This document shows positions 5,451 through 11,657 of a stretch of 36,115 nt of DNA, piece after piece. The notes under the pieces are model-generated. The model was given only the letters and a program-made list of their open reading frames with translations. It was not told the DNA's origin and did not search any database. Origin of the DNA: a virus. The position numbers were made by a program, and so were the translations under genes. How positions within the stretch are numbered: the stretch's first letter is position 1; every line of letters begins with the position of its first letter. The stretch lies in the IMG/VR virus record IMGVR_UViG_3300044832_000096, positions 1 through 36,115 of that record; one strand, given 5' to 3'.

Positions 5451-5909
5451 TCAAGGGTTGCTCAGTCGATGCTCTCGACAAGTTCCGCGCAAGTTGCGAG
5501 CTTCTTGCATCGGATGGCTGAGGAGCGAGACGCGGAAGCGAAGCGGATCGGTGAGCTGATCGCGAATCTGCGGCTGAGCCGCGGCTGGAACCAGCAGGAT
5601 CTCGCGAATGAGATCGACGTGGGCGTATCGACCGTTTCGCGGTGGGAGCGCGGCCTGCACAAGGGCGAAGCGCCGAACGTGCGCAAACTGGCCCGCGCGC
5701 TGAAGGTCGACCCCGCGGTGCTCCGACCCGTCGAGCCGGAGGTGGAGACTCAGCTCGACCGGATAGAGGCCCAGCTCGCGGCCCTGACCGAGGCTGTCAA
5801 CGCGCTTCATCCCGGCGCTGCCGAACAGTTCGCCCGTGCGTTCGAGGATGCAGTTCCCGGGACAGAGCACGATGAGCCCGAAGAACCGCGGAGCGCCACC
5901 GGGAAGTGA
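5442..5909 (+). CDS. Phage repressor-like XRE-family protein
   Basis: From ATG 5442 the protein is 155 aa. Residues about 30-85 are an XRE/cI helix-turn-helix: IGELIANLRLSRGWNQQDL, then NEIDVGVSTVSRWERG, then RKLARALKVDPAVLRP. The C-terminal part is an acidic helix (ETQLDRIEAQLAALTEAVNAL) that looks like a short coiled-coil oligomerisation segment. There is no LexA-like Ser-Lys autoprotease domain, so induction would not be by RecA-stimulated self-cleavage of the usual kind. The frame is open further upstream to 5400, but that start would overlap the Cro-like gene. Confidence 0.8.
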   Translation: MAASRVAQSMLSTSSAQVASFLHRMAEERDAEAKRIGELIANLRLSRGWNQQDLANEIDVGVSTVSRWERGLHKGEAPNVRKLARALKVDPAVLRPVEPEVETQLDRIEAQLAALTEAVNALHPGAAEQFARAFEDAVPGTEHDEPEEPRSATGK

Positions 5910-6077
5910 CCGGTAGCGCGATGATCGCTGCCGCCAGGTGCTGATTGAGCTGGCCGAGCACCGTGCGCTCCGCCCCCGTCACCGTCGAGCTTTCCTTGCC
6001 TGGCGCATTCCTTGAGTCTAAGAAACGCCTTACCCGCTCTCAAGTTGCGCCAATCGACCGGGCGCGTGGACGAATGG
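5910..6077. other. Convergent intergenic gap
   Basis: This lies between the end of the repressor gene and the end of the HNH gene. I see no convincing gene or strong hairpin here. Confidence 0.4.
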
Positions 6078-6440
6078 TCAGTCGGCCCCGTAGTACCGAG
6101 ACAGGTAAGCCCCCGCGCCTGAGCCGTAGAGCTCGACGGCGAAGCCGATCGCCTCATCGGGGATCTTCGAGACCGGGATCCTCGCTACCGCGTCGTGGTG
6201 TTTGCGGTGGCAGTGGCAGGTCCGCCCGTCGCCGATCCACAGCGAGTTGCGCACGTCCCACGGGTCGGCGCCCTCCGCTCGGCAGTGCTGCTCTAAGACG
6301 ACGTGGTGGCGGCGCAAGAGCCCCGGCTTGTTGCAGATGCTGCAGCGTCCGAAGCGTGGTGCGGTGAAGCTCTCGCGACCGGGCTCGGCCAGGTGCTCGC
6401 GGCGGGTGACGCTGGCCCTGGCGAGCGGGGTTCGTTTCAT
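6078..6440 (-). CDS. HNH endonuclease
   Basis: A 120-aa HNH protein. C33-X2-C36 (RCSICNKP) is a zinc knuckle, RRHHVV at 43-48 carries the catalytic His, and DVRNSLWIGDG provides the Asn. HCHRKHHDA gives the second His/zinc ligand cluster. Such free-standing phage HNH enzymes nick or cut DNA in packaging, replication or homing. Here it is among early genes, so packaging is less likely. The ATG at 6440 overlaps the stop of the upstream gene (ATGA). Confidence 0.82.
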   Translation of the reverse strand: MKRTPLARASVTRREHLAEPGRESFTAPRFGRCSICNKPGLLRRHHVVLEQHCRAEGADPWDVRNSLWIGDGRTCHCHRKHHDAVARIPVSKIPDEAIGFAVELYGSGAGAYLSRYYGAD

Positions 6441-6772
6441 GGATTCATGGATTCGGGATCGGCTGGGGAGGGAGGGGCTTCGCCCAACGGCGAGGTAGAG
6501 GCTGAGGAGGTCCGGTCCTCGTGGCCCTCGCAGCCGCAACGCTCGCAGTAGCCGCCACCGGGTGGATCGGGGTCGTGCTCGTCGTAGCGGTGCCCGCACT
6601 CGCAGATCGCGCTGTCGCGCAGCTCCTCGGCCCGCGCGATCATCGCGTCGAGGTTCGGGAACCGCTCGTACATCGCGGCCTCGCGGGCGGCTGCCGCATA
6701 GCCAGGGTCGGCCATCCACGGGTCGGCGTCGGTGCCCGCCAGCTCGGGATGCTCTCGATGCCAGCCGCTCAT
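6437..6772 (-). CDS. Zinc-ribbon protein A of a tandem pair
   Basis: A 111-aa protein with helical LDAMIARAEELRD followed by ICECGHRYDEHD and YCERCGCEGHED, a Cys/His cluster likely to bind zinc. It resembles the product of the next gene upstream in the C-X-C-G-H...C...C-X-C arrangement, suggesting tandem duplication. The last 25 residues (TSSASTSPLGEAPPS...) come from repeat L6. It starts at ATG 6772 and ends in ATGA with the HNH gene. Confidence 0.65.
   Translation of the reverse strand: MSGWHREHPELAGTDADPWMADPGYAAAAREAAMYERFPNLDAMIARAEELRDSAICECGHRYDEHDPDPPGGGYCERCGCEGHEDRTSSASTSPLGEAPPSPADPESMNP
6461..6512 (+). repeat. Cassette repeat, copy L6 (coding)
   Basis: GGCTGGGGAGGGAGGGGC, then CAACGGCGAGGTAGAGGCTG and AGGAGG. 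It is translated as the C-terminus of zinc-ribbon protein A. Confidence 0.7.
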
Positions 6773-7083
6773 CGGGAAGGCGCCTCGCCCAACTTCGGGG
6801 AGGAGGTGAACGCCTCGCAGCGGCAGTCGCCGTCGTGCTCGCAGTCACCCTCCCCGGAGTGGCTGTGCCAGTGGGCCAAGTGACCGCAGACGCAGATCCG
6901 GGACTCGCGGGCGACGACGTCGACCGTCTTGTCCTCGATCAGCACCAGCTCGGCCAACGCCGCCGCCGCCGCGGGTGCTTTCTCGGGAGGCCCGTGCAGC
7001 ACCGCCCAGGCCAGTGCGCTGATCGAGCTCGGGACCCGCCAGCCCTCCCCCCTCGCTGCGTTGTTTGGCCTTTGCAAAGGCAT
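6769..7083 (-). CDS. Zinc-ribbon protein B of a tandem pair
   Basis: A 104-aa protein from ATG 7083, which overlaps the upstream TAA (TAATG). A helical middle (SSISALAWAVLHG, AAAALAELVLIEDK) is followed by ICVCGHLAHWHSHSGEGD and CEHDGDCRCEAF, a Cys/His cluster like that of protein A. The final residues TSSPKLGEAPSR look like a degraded version of the repeat-encoded TSSAS...PLGEAP tail of protein A. The function is unknown. Confidence 0.62.
   Translation of the reverse strand: MPLQRPNNAARGEGWRVPSSISALAWAVLHGPPEKAPAAAAALAELVLIEDKTVDVVARESRICVCGHLAHWHSHSGEGDCEHDGDCRCEAFTSSPKLGEAPSR
6776..6807 (+). repeat. Degenerate cassette repeat, copy L7
   Basis: CCCAACTTCGGGGAGGAGGT, a decayed inner end. 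It encodes the tail of zinc-ribbon protein B. Confidence 0.4.
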
Positions 7084-7412
7084 TACGCCACCCCGTACAG
7101 GTGCCGTCCGAAGCTGGCCGCGGCCCGCTCGAGCCCGGCGTACCAGCAGGCACCCCGCCAGCCGCACGAGCACTCGTAGCGGTGCAGCGTGTGCTCTGGC
7201 ACCTCCTCGCCCTCATCGGTTCGGTAGGCGCTGCCCTGCTTGCGCAGCACGACCGGCGTGTGTCCCGCGCCAGCCTCCTCCCCCTCCCCAGCGTCGTTGT
7301 TCGCAGGAGCGTGGCGCGCGATCAACTCTCGATGTGCCTCACGGTCAAGCTGCTCTTGAGCCTGACCCTCTAGCCGCTCGGCCATACGGTCGGGGTGGTC
7401 GAACATGCTCAC
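7083..7412 (-). CDS. Small Cys-containing early protein, unknown
   Basis: A 109-aa protein from GTG 7412, whose GTGA overlaps the nuclease stop. It has an acidic helical N-terminus (RMAERLEGQAQEQLDREAHR) and a C-terminal YECSCGWRGACWYAG module followed by AAASFGRHLYG. The ECSCGWRG pattern with a terminal H is common in small phage/actinobacterial proteins of unknown function and may bind a metal. Confidence 0.65.
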   Translation of the reverse strand: MSMFDHPDRMAERLEGQAQEQLDREAHRELIARHAPANNDAGEGEEAGAGHTPVVLRKQGSAYRTDEGEEVPEHTLHRYECSCGWRGACWYAGLERAAASFGRHLYGVA

Positions 7413-8233
7413 AGTGTCCCGAGCCGCAAGGCGCAGTCGGTGTAGCGGCAGGTCGAGCAGAACCACGTGTTCGGCGCCGCGCCTCCCCAGATCCCGGTCT
7501 CGCAGCGCCACTCGATCTCGCGCGCGAGGCCGAAGATCCGCGCGGTGAGGCGGTCGAGCTGCGTGTCCGAGCGCTCCGTGGCCACGACGTCGGTGACCGG
7601 GGTCTTGTTGCGGACCATGCAGTCGAACAGGAACCCGGTCGCGGGGTTGCCCTCGGCGCGGCGCGCGCCAAGCTCGATCGTTGCCTGCAGGTCGCCGTCG
7701 GCGTCGCGCTGGCTCATCCGCTTGGTGGTCATCTTCGAGTCGCGCACGCGGCCAGCGGTGTCTTCGAGGTCGATGTAGCCGGTCACGCGCCAGTCGACGC
7801 CCGGCCAGGAGAACTCGAACTCGCGCTCGACCGCGACCGGCACGACATGCGGAGCGATCTGGGCGTGGTAGGCCTTCAGCGCGCCGGCGCCTGAGTCCTT
7901 CAGCGCGCCGGCGCTGTCAGAGCCGTAGTCGACCTCCTCCCCTGCGGTCTTCGCATCCCATTCGGAGGCGAACTCGTCGAGCAGCCCCTCGGCGCACAGC
8001 CCCTCGCCTGTCTCCAGCTGCAGGCCGTAGTGCTGCGCGAGCGCGGCGTGGCCCGCGGAGCCGAGCAGCAGCTTCCCCGAGGGCGGCTCGGGCTCATGGT
8101 CGATGTAGCGCCGGCGCCACTTCTCCGGGCACATCATCAGCTGCCGGAGCGAGGAGATCGACAGGTACTCGACCGGCAGGCTCGCCGGCGGATCCACCCG
8201 GACGTTCGGGTTCAGCGTGATGGTGGCGCTCAC
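7409..8233 (-). CDS. PD-(D/E)XK nuclease of RecB/Cas4 type with probable Fe-S cluster
   Basis: A 274-aa protein. YLSISSLRQLMMCPEKWRRR carries the first Cys (35). GSAGHAAL follows, then VTGYIDLED (Asp of the GxxD motif), RDSKMTTKRM (D-x-K) and LQATIELGARRA (the Q motif). The C-terminus has Cys 259, 262 and 267 in a C-X2-C-X4-C layout. Together with Cys35 these match the 4Fe-4S cluster of AddB/Cas4-like exonucleases. It sits directly after the ERF gene (GTGA overlap), as exonuclease and annealing protein often do in phage recombination modules. A short tandem repeat (SAGALKDSGAGALK) occurs near residue 115. Confidence 0.82.
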   Translation of the reverse strand: MSATITLNPNVRVDPPASLPVEYLSISSLRQLMMCPEKWRRRYIDHEPEPPSGKLLLGSAGHAALAQHYGLQLETGEGLCAEGLLDEFASEWDAKTAGEEVDYGSDSAGALKDSGAGALKAYHAQIAPHVVPVAVEREFEFSWPGVDWRVTGYIDLEDTAGRVRDSKMTTKRMSQRDADGDLQATIELGARRAEGNPATGFLFDCMVRNKTPVTDVVATERSDTQLDRLTARIFGLAREIEWRCETGIWGGAAPNTWFCSTCRYTDCALRLGTL

Positions 8234-9033
8234 GATCCCTCCCCGATGCCATCCTTGACGGCGGTCACGAGCTTGGCCGGCAGGCGGTCGAGCAGCCGCT
8301 TGAGCGTCTGCTCAGCGTGCTCCTCGGTACGCCACACCCGCGGCGGCGCATCGCCGGCGACGAGCAGCACGTTGGCGAACTCGCCGGCGGACAGTCCCGC
8401 GGCCCGCGCCCGGGCTTCGAGCATTCCGCGCTCCTTCGCGTTGGCGGGGCGCTCGGTGGGCTTGGCGGGCGCCGCGACCGGCTGGGGTGCCGCATGGTGC
8501 GCAGCTTCCGCCTCGGCGTAGCGGTCCACCGGCGCCGACACGGGCGTGTTCGCACCGCGGCCGTCGTCGTCCTCGTCGATCGTCAGGTTCAGGTAGGCGG
8601 TCAGCGCTTGGCGCCGCCCGTAGGTGATCCCGGATCCGAGGGCCTGCATCGTCTGGTCGACGAGCAACGGCATCGTGTCCTCCTCGAACTCGGATGAGGG
8701 CACGTGCGTCATGCGGTAGCGCACGCCCGGGGCGCCGTTGACAAGGACGGTCGGGTAGACCTTCCACAGCAGCTGCTCCTCGACGAGCAGCGGCAGGACC
8801 TCATCGGTGACGGCGGTCAGGGTGGCGTAGGTGTACATGCGGTTCTGGATCTGGCCCTTCGCGTTGCGGACGATCGGCGCGACCTTCGCCTGCACGCGAA
8901 GCACCGCGGCGTCGAGGTTCGGCGTCGCGAGCGCGGCCAGCGGCTCGGGTGCCGGTTGGGGTTGGGGTAGCGGGGTGACGAGCGGAACCCGTGGCCCGCG
9001 GGCGCGGCCGTTGGGTGCGGTTGCGGCGCTCAT
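8230..9033 (-). CDS. ERF-family single-strand annealing protein
   Basis: A 267-aa protein. The ERF core spans about residues 30-165: TYATLTAVTDEVLPLLVEE, then a beta stretch ending RYRMTHVPSSEFEEDT, then ALGSGITYGRRQALTAYLNL and IDEDDDG. The C-terminal half is a linker followed by a helical region (KERGMLEARARAAGLSAGEF, RLLDRLPAKL). ERF proteins anneal complementary single strands and promote recombination between diverged sequences. That suits a mosaic phage genome with many repeats. The start ATG 9033 overlaps the SWIM gene stop (ATGA). Confidence 0.85.
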   Translation of the reverse strand: MSAATAPNGRARGPRVPLVTPLPQPQPAPEPLAALATPNLDAAVLRVQAKVAPIVRNAKGQIQNRMYTYATLTAVTDEVLPLLVEEQLLWKVYPTVLVNGAPGVRYRMTHVPSSEFEEDTMPLLVDQTMQALGSGITYGRRQALTAYLNLTIDEDDDGRGANTPVSAPVDRYAEAEAAHHAAPQPVAAPAKPTERPANAKERGMLEARARAAGLSAGEFANVLLVAGDAPPRVWRTEEHAEQTLKRLLDRLPAKLVTAVKDGIGEGS

Positions 9034-9281
9034 GCTGCCACCCGGGCCTGCTCGGACTGGCGGACCTGCGCTACTGCCAGCACGTGCGAGCACAGCGGCG
9101 TGCGCGCCTCACAGGAGCAGAAGATGCCCTGCTGGTTGGCGATCACGAGATGGTTGTCCGTGTCCCCGTCGACCACGTACACGAGCGCCGCCGGCACGAG
9201 ATGCACGCAGTCCTGGGCGATCAACCGGGCGGCCTTCTCGATCGGCTGCTCTCGGGTTCGGATAGGGTGCGTCACGCTCAA
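9030..9281 (-). CDS. SWIM zinc-finger protein
   Basis: An 83-aa protein, first in the early operon. FCSCEARTPLCSHVLAV is a C-X-C...C-X-H SWIM finger, preceded by a strand region HLVIANQQG. SWIM fingers bind DNA or proteins and occur in recombination-linked proteins; here it is coupled to ERF and the nuclease. The start is TTG 9281 or GTG 9275, with AAGGAG just upstream. Confidence 0.72.
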   Translation of the reverse strand: MSVTHPIRTREQPIEKAARLIAQDCVHLVPAALVYVVDGDTDNHLVIANQQGIFCSCEARTPLCSHVLAVAQVRQSEQARVAA

Positions 9282-9300
9282 GGGTCACTCCTTGGGTCAT

Positions 9301-9334
9301 GGCCCCGGGCGAGCTACAGTCTCGCGCCGGGGCC
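9301..9334. promoter_or_regulatory. Strong GC hairpin in the leader of the early operon
   Basis: GGCCCCGG then GCGAG pairs with CTCGCGCCGGGGCC around a 7-nt loop, with one bulged base. It lies between the promoter at 9354-9382 and the first gene. It has no U-tract on the minus strand, so it may be a leader or attenuation structure, or a protein binding site. On the plus strand it is followed by a T-rich GCTTGTTTGTGG. Confidence 0.55.
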
Positions 9335-9353
9335 GCTTGTTTGTGGTCCCGCC

Positions 9354-9382
9354 AATCTAGCAGACTTGATTGAGCGTGTCAA
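9354..9382 (-). promoter_or_regulatory. Sigma70-type promoter of the early operon
   Basis: The minus strand carries a perfect -35 TTGACA (9377-9382), a 17-nt spacer and a -10 TAGATT (9354-9359). It points towards the SWIM-ERF-nuclease operon. Confidence 0.7.
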
Positions 9383-9397
9383 CCAAACGTGCTAGAT
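9355..9397. promoter_or_regulatory. Paired operator-like inverted repeat around the early promoter
   Basis: ATCTAGCA (9355-9362) and TGCTAGAT (9390-9397) are perfect inverted copies about 35 bp apart centre to centre. One overlaps the -10 and the other lies just upstream of the -35. This fits a repressor-bound site controlling the early promoter, and possibly the divergent lipoprotein gene too. Confidence 0.55.
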
Positions 9398-9425
9398 GCG
9401 ATGCGAGCGGATTAGACTGCGCGCG

Positions 9426-9968
9426 ATGAGCGAGCGCGAGCCCCGCACGGCCAGTCATGCGCTGTTGACCGCGGTCGCGCTCGGCGCTCTCGCGCTCGCA
9501 GGATGCGGCAGCCAGATTACGGTCTCGCCCGCAGCGCAGGCTGGCGCCTCACCGCCCCCCGCCCAGATCGTGGCGATCGGCCAGCCGGTCGCGGTCAAAG
9601 TCAACGGCGCGAGCGTAACGCTCAGCGTGCTGTCGATCCGTTATCACCGCGGTGCCCTGAGCGCGCTCGGCCCGCCGCCACAGAATGGCCAGTACGCCGG
9701 CGCCGACGTGCTGATCAAGGTCACCGCGGGCCAGTTCACCTACAACGCCAGCTACGTGCGCTACCAGGCAGCCGATGAAAGGCTCTACATGTTCGGCGGA
9801 GGGAACGCCTCGGTCGCGAGCTATGGGCCGGAGCTGACCTTCGGGACGCTCGCCGCCGGCCAGAGCGCCCGCGGCTTCGTCACCTTCGACGTGCCTGCCG
9901 GCGCCGGCCAGGACGTGCAGATCCTCGACCCGCTCGGTGACGTGCTCGGCGAGTGGAAGCCGGCTTAG
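9426..9968 (+). CDS. Lipoprotein with Ig/telokin-like domain (moron)
   Basis: A 180-aa protein with a lipoprotein signal: HALLTAVALGALALAGCGSQ, with LAGC as the lipobox. A Pro/Ala linker follows, then a beta-sandwich-like domain (GQPVAVKVNGASVTLSVLSI, later ARGFVTFDVPAGAGQDVQI). The ending pattern of alternating strands and the DVPAG phrase recall DUF4352/telokin-like lipoproteins. It is transcribed opposite to its neighbours from the switch-like region. Membrane lipoproteins expressed from prophages often block superinfection, so an exclusion role is plausible but not shown. Confidence 0.75.
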   Translation: MSEREPRTASHALLTAVALGALALAGCGSQITVSPAAQAGASPPPAQIVAIGQPVAVKVNGASVTLSVLSIRYHRGALSALGPPPQNGQYAGADVLIKVTAGQFTYNASYVRYQAADERLYMFGGGNASVASYGPELTFGTLAAGQSARGFVTFDVPAGAGQDVQILDPLGDVLGEWKPA

Positions 9969-10219
9969 AGCCTGGCGCTGCGGCGGATCTGGTCGATCCG
10001 CTGGGGGGTGAGCCCGGTGAACGACGCAATCTGTGACGGTGTGACGCCCGCCGCGTGCGCATCGCGGATCACCCGGTCACGGTCTGCGTTGGCCTCGGCG
10101 GCAGCCTTCTCGCGGGCGTCGACGCGGCGGGTCACGGCTTTCAGATCCCGGCCGAACTTCGCCACGACGGCGGGCTCGGCCGGTTTGACAGGCTTGGCGC
10201 GAGTGGACGTGGCAGCCAT
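9965..10219 (-). CDS. Small HTH protein (sigma-region-4-like)
   Basis: An 84-aa basic protein. The C-terminal half reads VIRDAHAAGVTPSQIASFTG then LTPQRIDQIRR, a typical helix-turn-helix like those at the end of sigma factors and small phage regulators. The N-terminus is Lys/Ala-rich. Its stop overlaps the convergent lipoprotein stop by a few bases. Confidence 0.68.
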   Translation of the reverse strand: MAATSTRAKPVKPAEPAVVAKFGRDLKAVTRRVDAREKAAAEANADRDRVIRDAHAAGVTPSQIASFTGLTPQRIDQIRRSARL

Positions 10220-10252
10220 TGCGGGCAGTCTAGCGCGCTTGTCTAGCGCCGC

Positions 10253-10447
10253 TCAGGCCTTGCCGGCGAGGGTCTTCGCGACCTCGTCGAGCGCGTCGGC
10301 CTTGATCTTCAGGGCAGCGCGGGCTCGGGTGGAGCGATTCTGCTCGGCGTCTGCGGCGAGCTTCTTGGCTTTGCGCTGCGCAGCGCTCGCGAGCTTGCGG
10401 GCCTTCTCGGTGCGCTCTTCGAGGATCGTGAGAGTGGCGGCGCCCAT
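10253..10447 (-). CDS. Small Lys/Ala-rich helical protein, unknown
   Basis: A 64-aa protein, almost entirely charged helix (RTEKARKLASAAQRKAKKL, then ALKIKADALDEVAKTLAG). It may be a histone-like or DNA-associated small protein, but this rests on composition only. It starts at ATG 10447 with a GGGAGG-type ribosome site close upstream. Confidence 0.55.
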   Translation of the reverse strand: MGAATLTILEERTEKARKLASAAQRKAKKLAADAEQNRSTRARAALKIKADALDEVAKTLAGKA

Positions 10448-10517
10448 CGTGTACCTCCCGGGTGGAAGTGGTGATCGTGTGGGTGAGCAGGCTAACGTGG
10501 GTGGCGGTCACCATGGG

Positions 10518-10532
10518 TCAACCCTTGGTTGA
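10518..10532. promoter_or_regulatory. Small perfect palindrome upstream of the 64-aa gene
   Basis: TCAACC-CTT-GGTTGA is a perfect 6-bp-arm inverted repeat between repeat L8 and the gene at 10253-10447. It is a possible operator; a TTGACC lies inside or next to it on the minus strand. Confidence 0.3.
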
Positions 10533-10538
10533 GTGTCA

Positions 10539-10622
10539 TGCTGGGGAGAGAGGCGAGGGCGAGCGGAGGGCGTGGCAGCCCCGGCCGGTGGCTTGGGTGA
10601 ACAGCAGGATCAGTGCTGTGGA
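10539..10622 (+). repeat. Cassette repeat, copy L8 (GTGCTGTGGA type)
   Basis: Outer CTGGGGAGAGAGGCGAGGGC, middle CCCCGGCCGG, inner GAACAGCAGGATCAGTGCTG then TGGA. It pairs in inverted orientation with R8 around the gene at 10645-10935. Confidence 0.75.
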
Positions 10623-10625
10623 TGA

Positions 10626-10640
10626 TCCGGCTGCGCCGGA
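10626..10640. terminator. Small hairpin after the coiled-coil gene
   Basis: TCCGGC-TGC-GCCGGA is a perfect 6-bp stem immediately downstream of the stop at 10645, without a U-tract. It is a weak terminator candidate. Confidence 0.35.
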
Positions 10641-10644
10641 GGGC

Positions 10645-10935
10645 TTAGAACTCGACGCGGTCGAGCAGACCAGAGAGCCGCATGCGCTGGTTGTCGATCT
10701 GATTGGCGAGCCGCCCGAGGCGTAAGGTCGTCTCGGACCGCGCGGGCCCGACCTCGGCCATACCGCGCTCCCCGTCAGGCTCGGACTCTGAGGGCCGCAT
10801 GATCTGGTCGAGCGTTTTCTCGGCCTTTGCCACCGTCTCGGCGAGCATGTCGATGGAATGCTGCACCTGGTCAAGACCGTTGGGGATACCGGCTTCGCGG
10901 GTCCCGTCTTCGTACGCTCTCTCGGATGTCTGCAT
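10645..10935 (-). CDS. Small coiled-coil protein, unknown
   Basis: A 96-aa acidic protein with two heptad-like helices: LDQVQHSIDMLAETVAKAEK and LGRLANQIDNQRMRLSGLL. The family is not recognised. It is enclosed by inverted repeats L8 and R8. The frame is also open upstream through R8 (GEAEDVRRLG...), as for the other cassette genes. Confidence 0.6.
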   Translation of the reverse strand: MQTSERAYEDGTREAGIPNGLDQVQHSIDMLAETVAKAEKTLDQIMRPSESEPDGERGMAEVGPARSETTLRLGRLANQIDNQRMRLSGLLDRVEF

Positions 10936-10961
10936 GAGCAGAATTATCCCCAGCCGCCGGA

Positions 10962-11067
10962 CATCCTCAGCCTCACCCTCGCAGTTTCCACCTTGATCGG
11001 ATGGAAACCCCCGTCCCCCACGCTCCCGGCCACCCTCGCCCGCAACGACCCCACTCCCCTCAAAGCC
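10962..11067 (-). repeat. Cassette repeat, copy R8
   Basis: On the minus strand: GGCTTTGAGGGGAGTGGGG, GGCCGGGAGCGTGGGGGACG, a GTTTCCA...TGGAAAC inverted repeat, then CTGCGAGGGTGAGGCTGAGG. It is the partner of L8. Confidence 0.78.
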
Positions 11068-11082
11068 GTCCTTAACGACGAA

Positions 11083-11114
11083 CAGCCCCCCGAACCCGAA
11101 GGTCCGAGGGGCTG
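11083..11114 (-). terminator. Hairpin at the end of the lysis module
   Basis: CAGCCCC (11083-11089) pairs with GGGGCTG (11108-11114) around a GC-rich loop. It comes about 20 nt after the stop of the last lysis-module gene and is followed on the minus strand by TTCGTCGTT. It probably ends the late transcript. Confidence 0.6.
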
Positions 11115-11133
11115 CACGAGGTAGAAATAGATT

Positions 11134-11256
11134 CTAATGCCGCTGGTAGGCCGCCCTGCGCCTGGCCTGCAGGAACCGAACCACGAGCACCGCCAGGTGG
11201 TGCGCGTTGGCGACCGCGGACAGCAAGAGCAGCGCGTCTCTGAGCCGGCGGATCAC
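11134..11256 (-). CDS. 40-aa membrane protein, last gene of the lysis module
   Basis: GTG 11256 overlaps the stop of the peptidase-holin gene (GTGA). The product has a positively charged start (IRRLRD), a hydrophobic stretch ALLLLSAVANAHHLAVLVV and a very basic end (LQARRRAAYQRH). It could be a small accessory lysis protein (antiholin or pinholin-like); this is inferred from position and size only. Confidence 0.58.
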   Translation of the reverse strand: MIRRLRDALLLLSAVANAHHLAVLVVRFLQARRRAAYQRH

Positions 11257-11657
11257 GCCGAGACGGGAGGCGCGACCGGAGGCGCCGTGGTCGTACCGGC
11301 GGGACCTGCGACGACCGGCTCCGCTACCAGGGCGGGCGCAGGGTGAACATTCACGATCACCGGCGGATGCGGCTCGACATGCCCGATCTGGGCTACGAGC
11401 GGCTCGGCATACGGCAGCAACGCCCCAAGCGGCGCCACGTAGGTGCCCTTCAGCACGTGATGGGAGGCGAGGAACGCCAGGCCGGCGCTGATCCCGAACA
11501 CGCCGAGCTGCGTCAGCTCCCCCGCGACCGACGCGGAGCTGACATGAAACGCGGCGAGGAAGTGCAGGTGAACGACCAGCCAGTTCGAGGCGGCCCCGGC
11601 GAGCACTGGCAGCACGGTCAGTGTCAGGTAGTGGCGAATCTGGGTGATGGTGGGCAA
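11253..11657 (-). CDS. Possible internally initiated holin (in-frame within the fusion)
   Basis: From TTG 11657 the frame yields 134 aa beginning LPTITQIRHYLTLTV, with the membrane spans near the start, as in many actinophage holins. AAAGGAG at 11663-11669 is 5 nt upstream, the same strong site used elsewhere in this genome. This is an alternative product of the gene at 11253-12215, not an extra locus. Confidence 0.5.
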   Translation of the reverse strand: MPTITQIRHYLTLTVLPVLAGAASNWLVVHLHFLAAFHVSSASVAGELTQLGVFGISAGLAFLASHHVLKGTYVAPLGALLPYAEPLVAQIGHVEPHPPVIVNVHPAPALVAEPVVAGPAGTTTAPPVAPPVSA

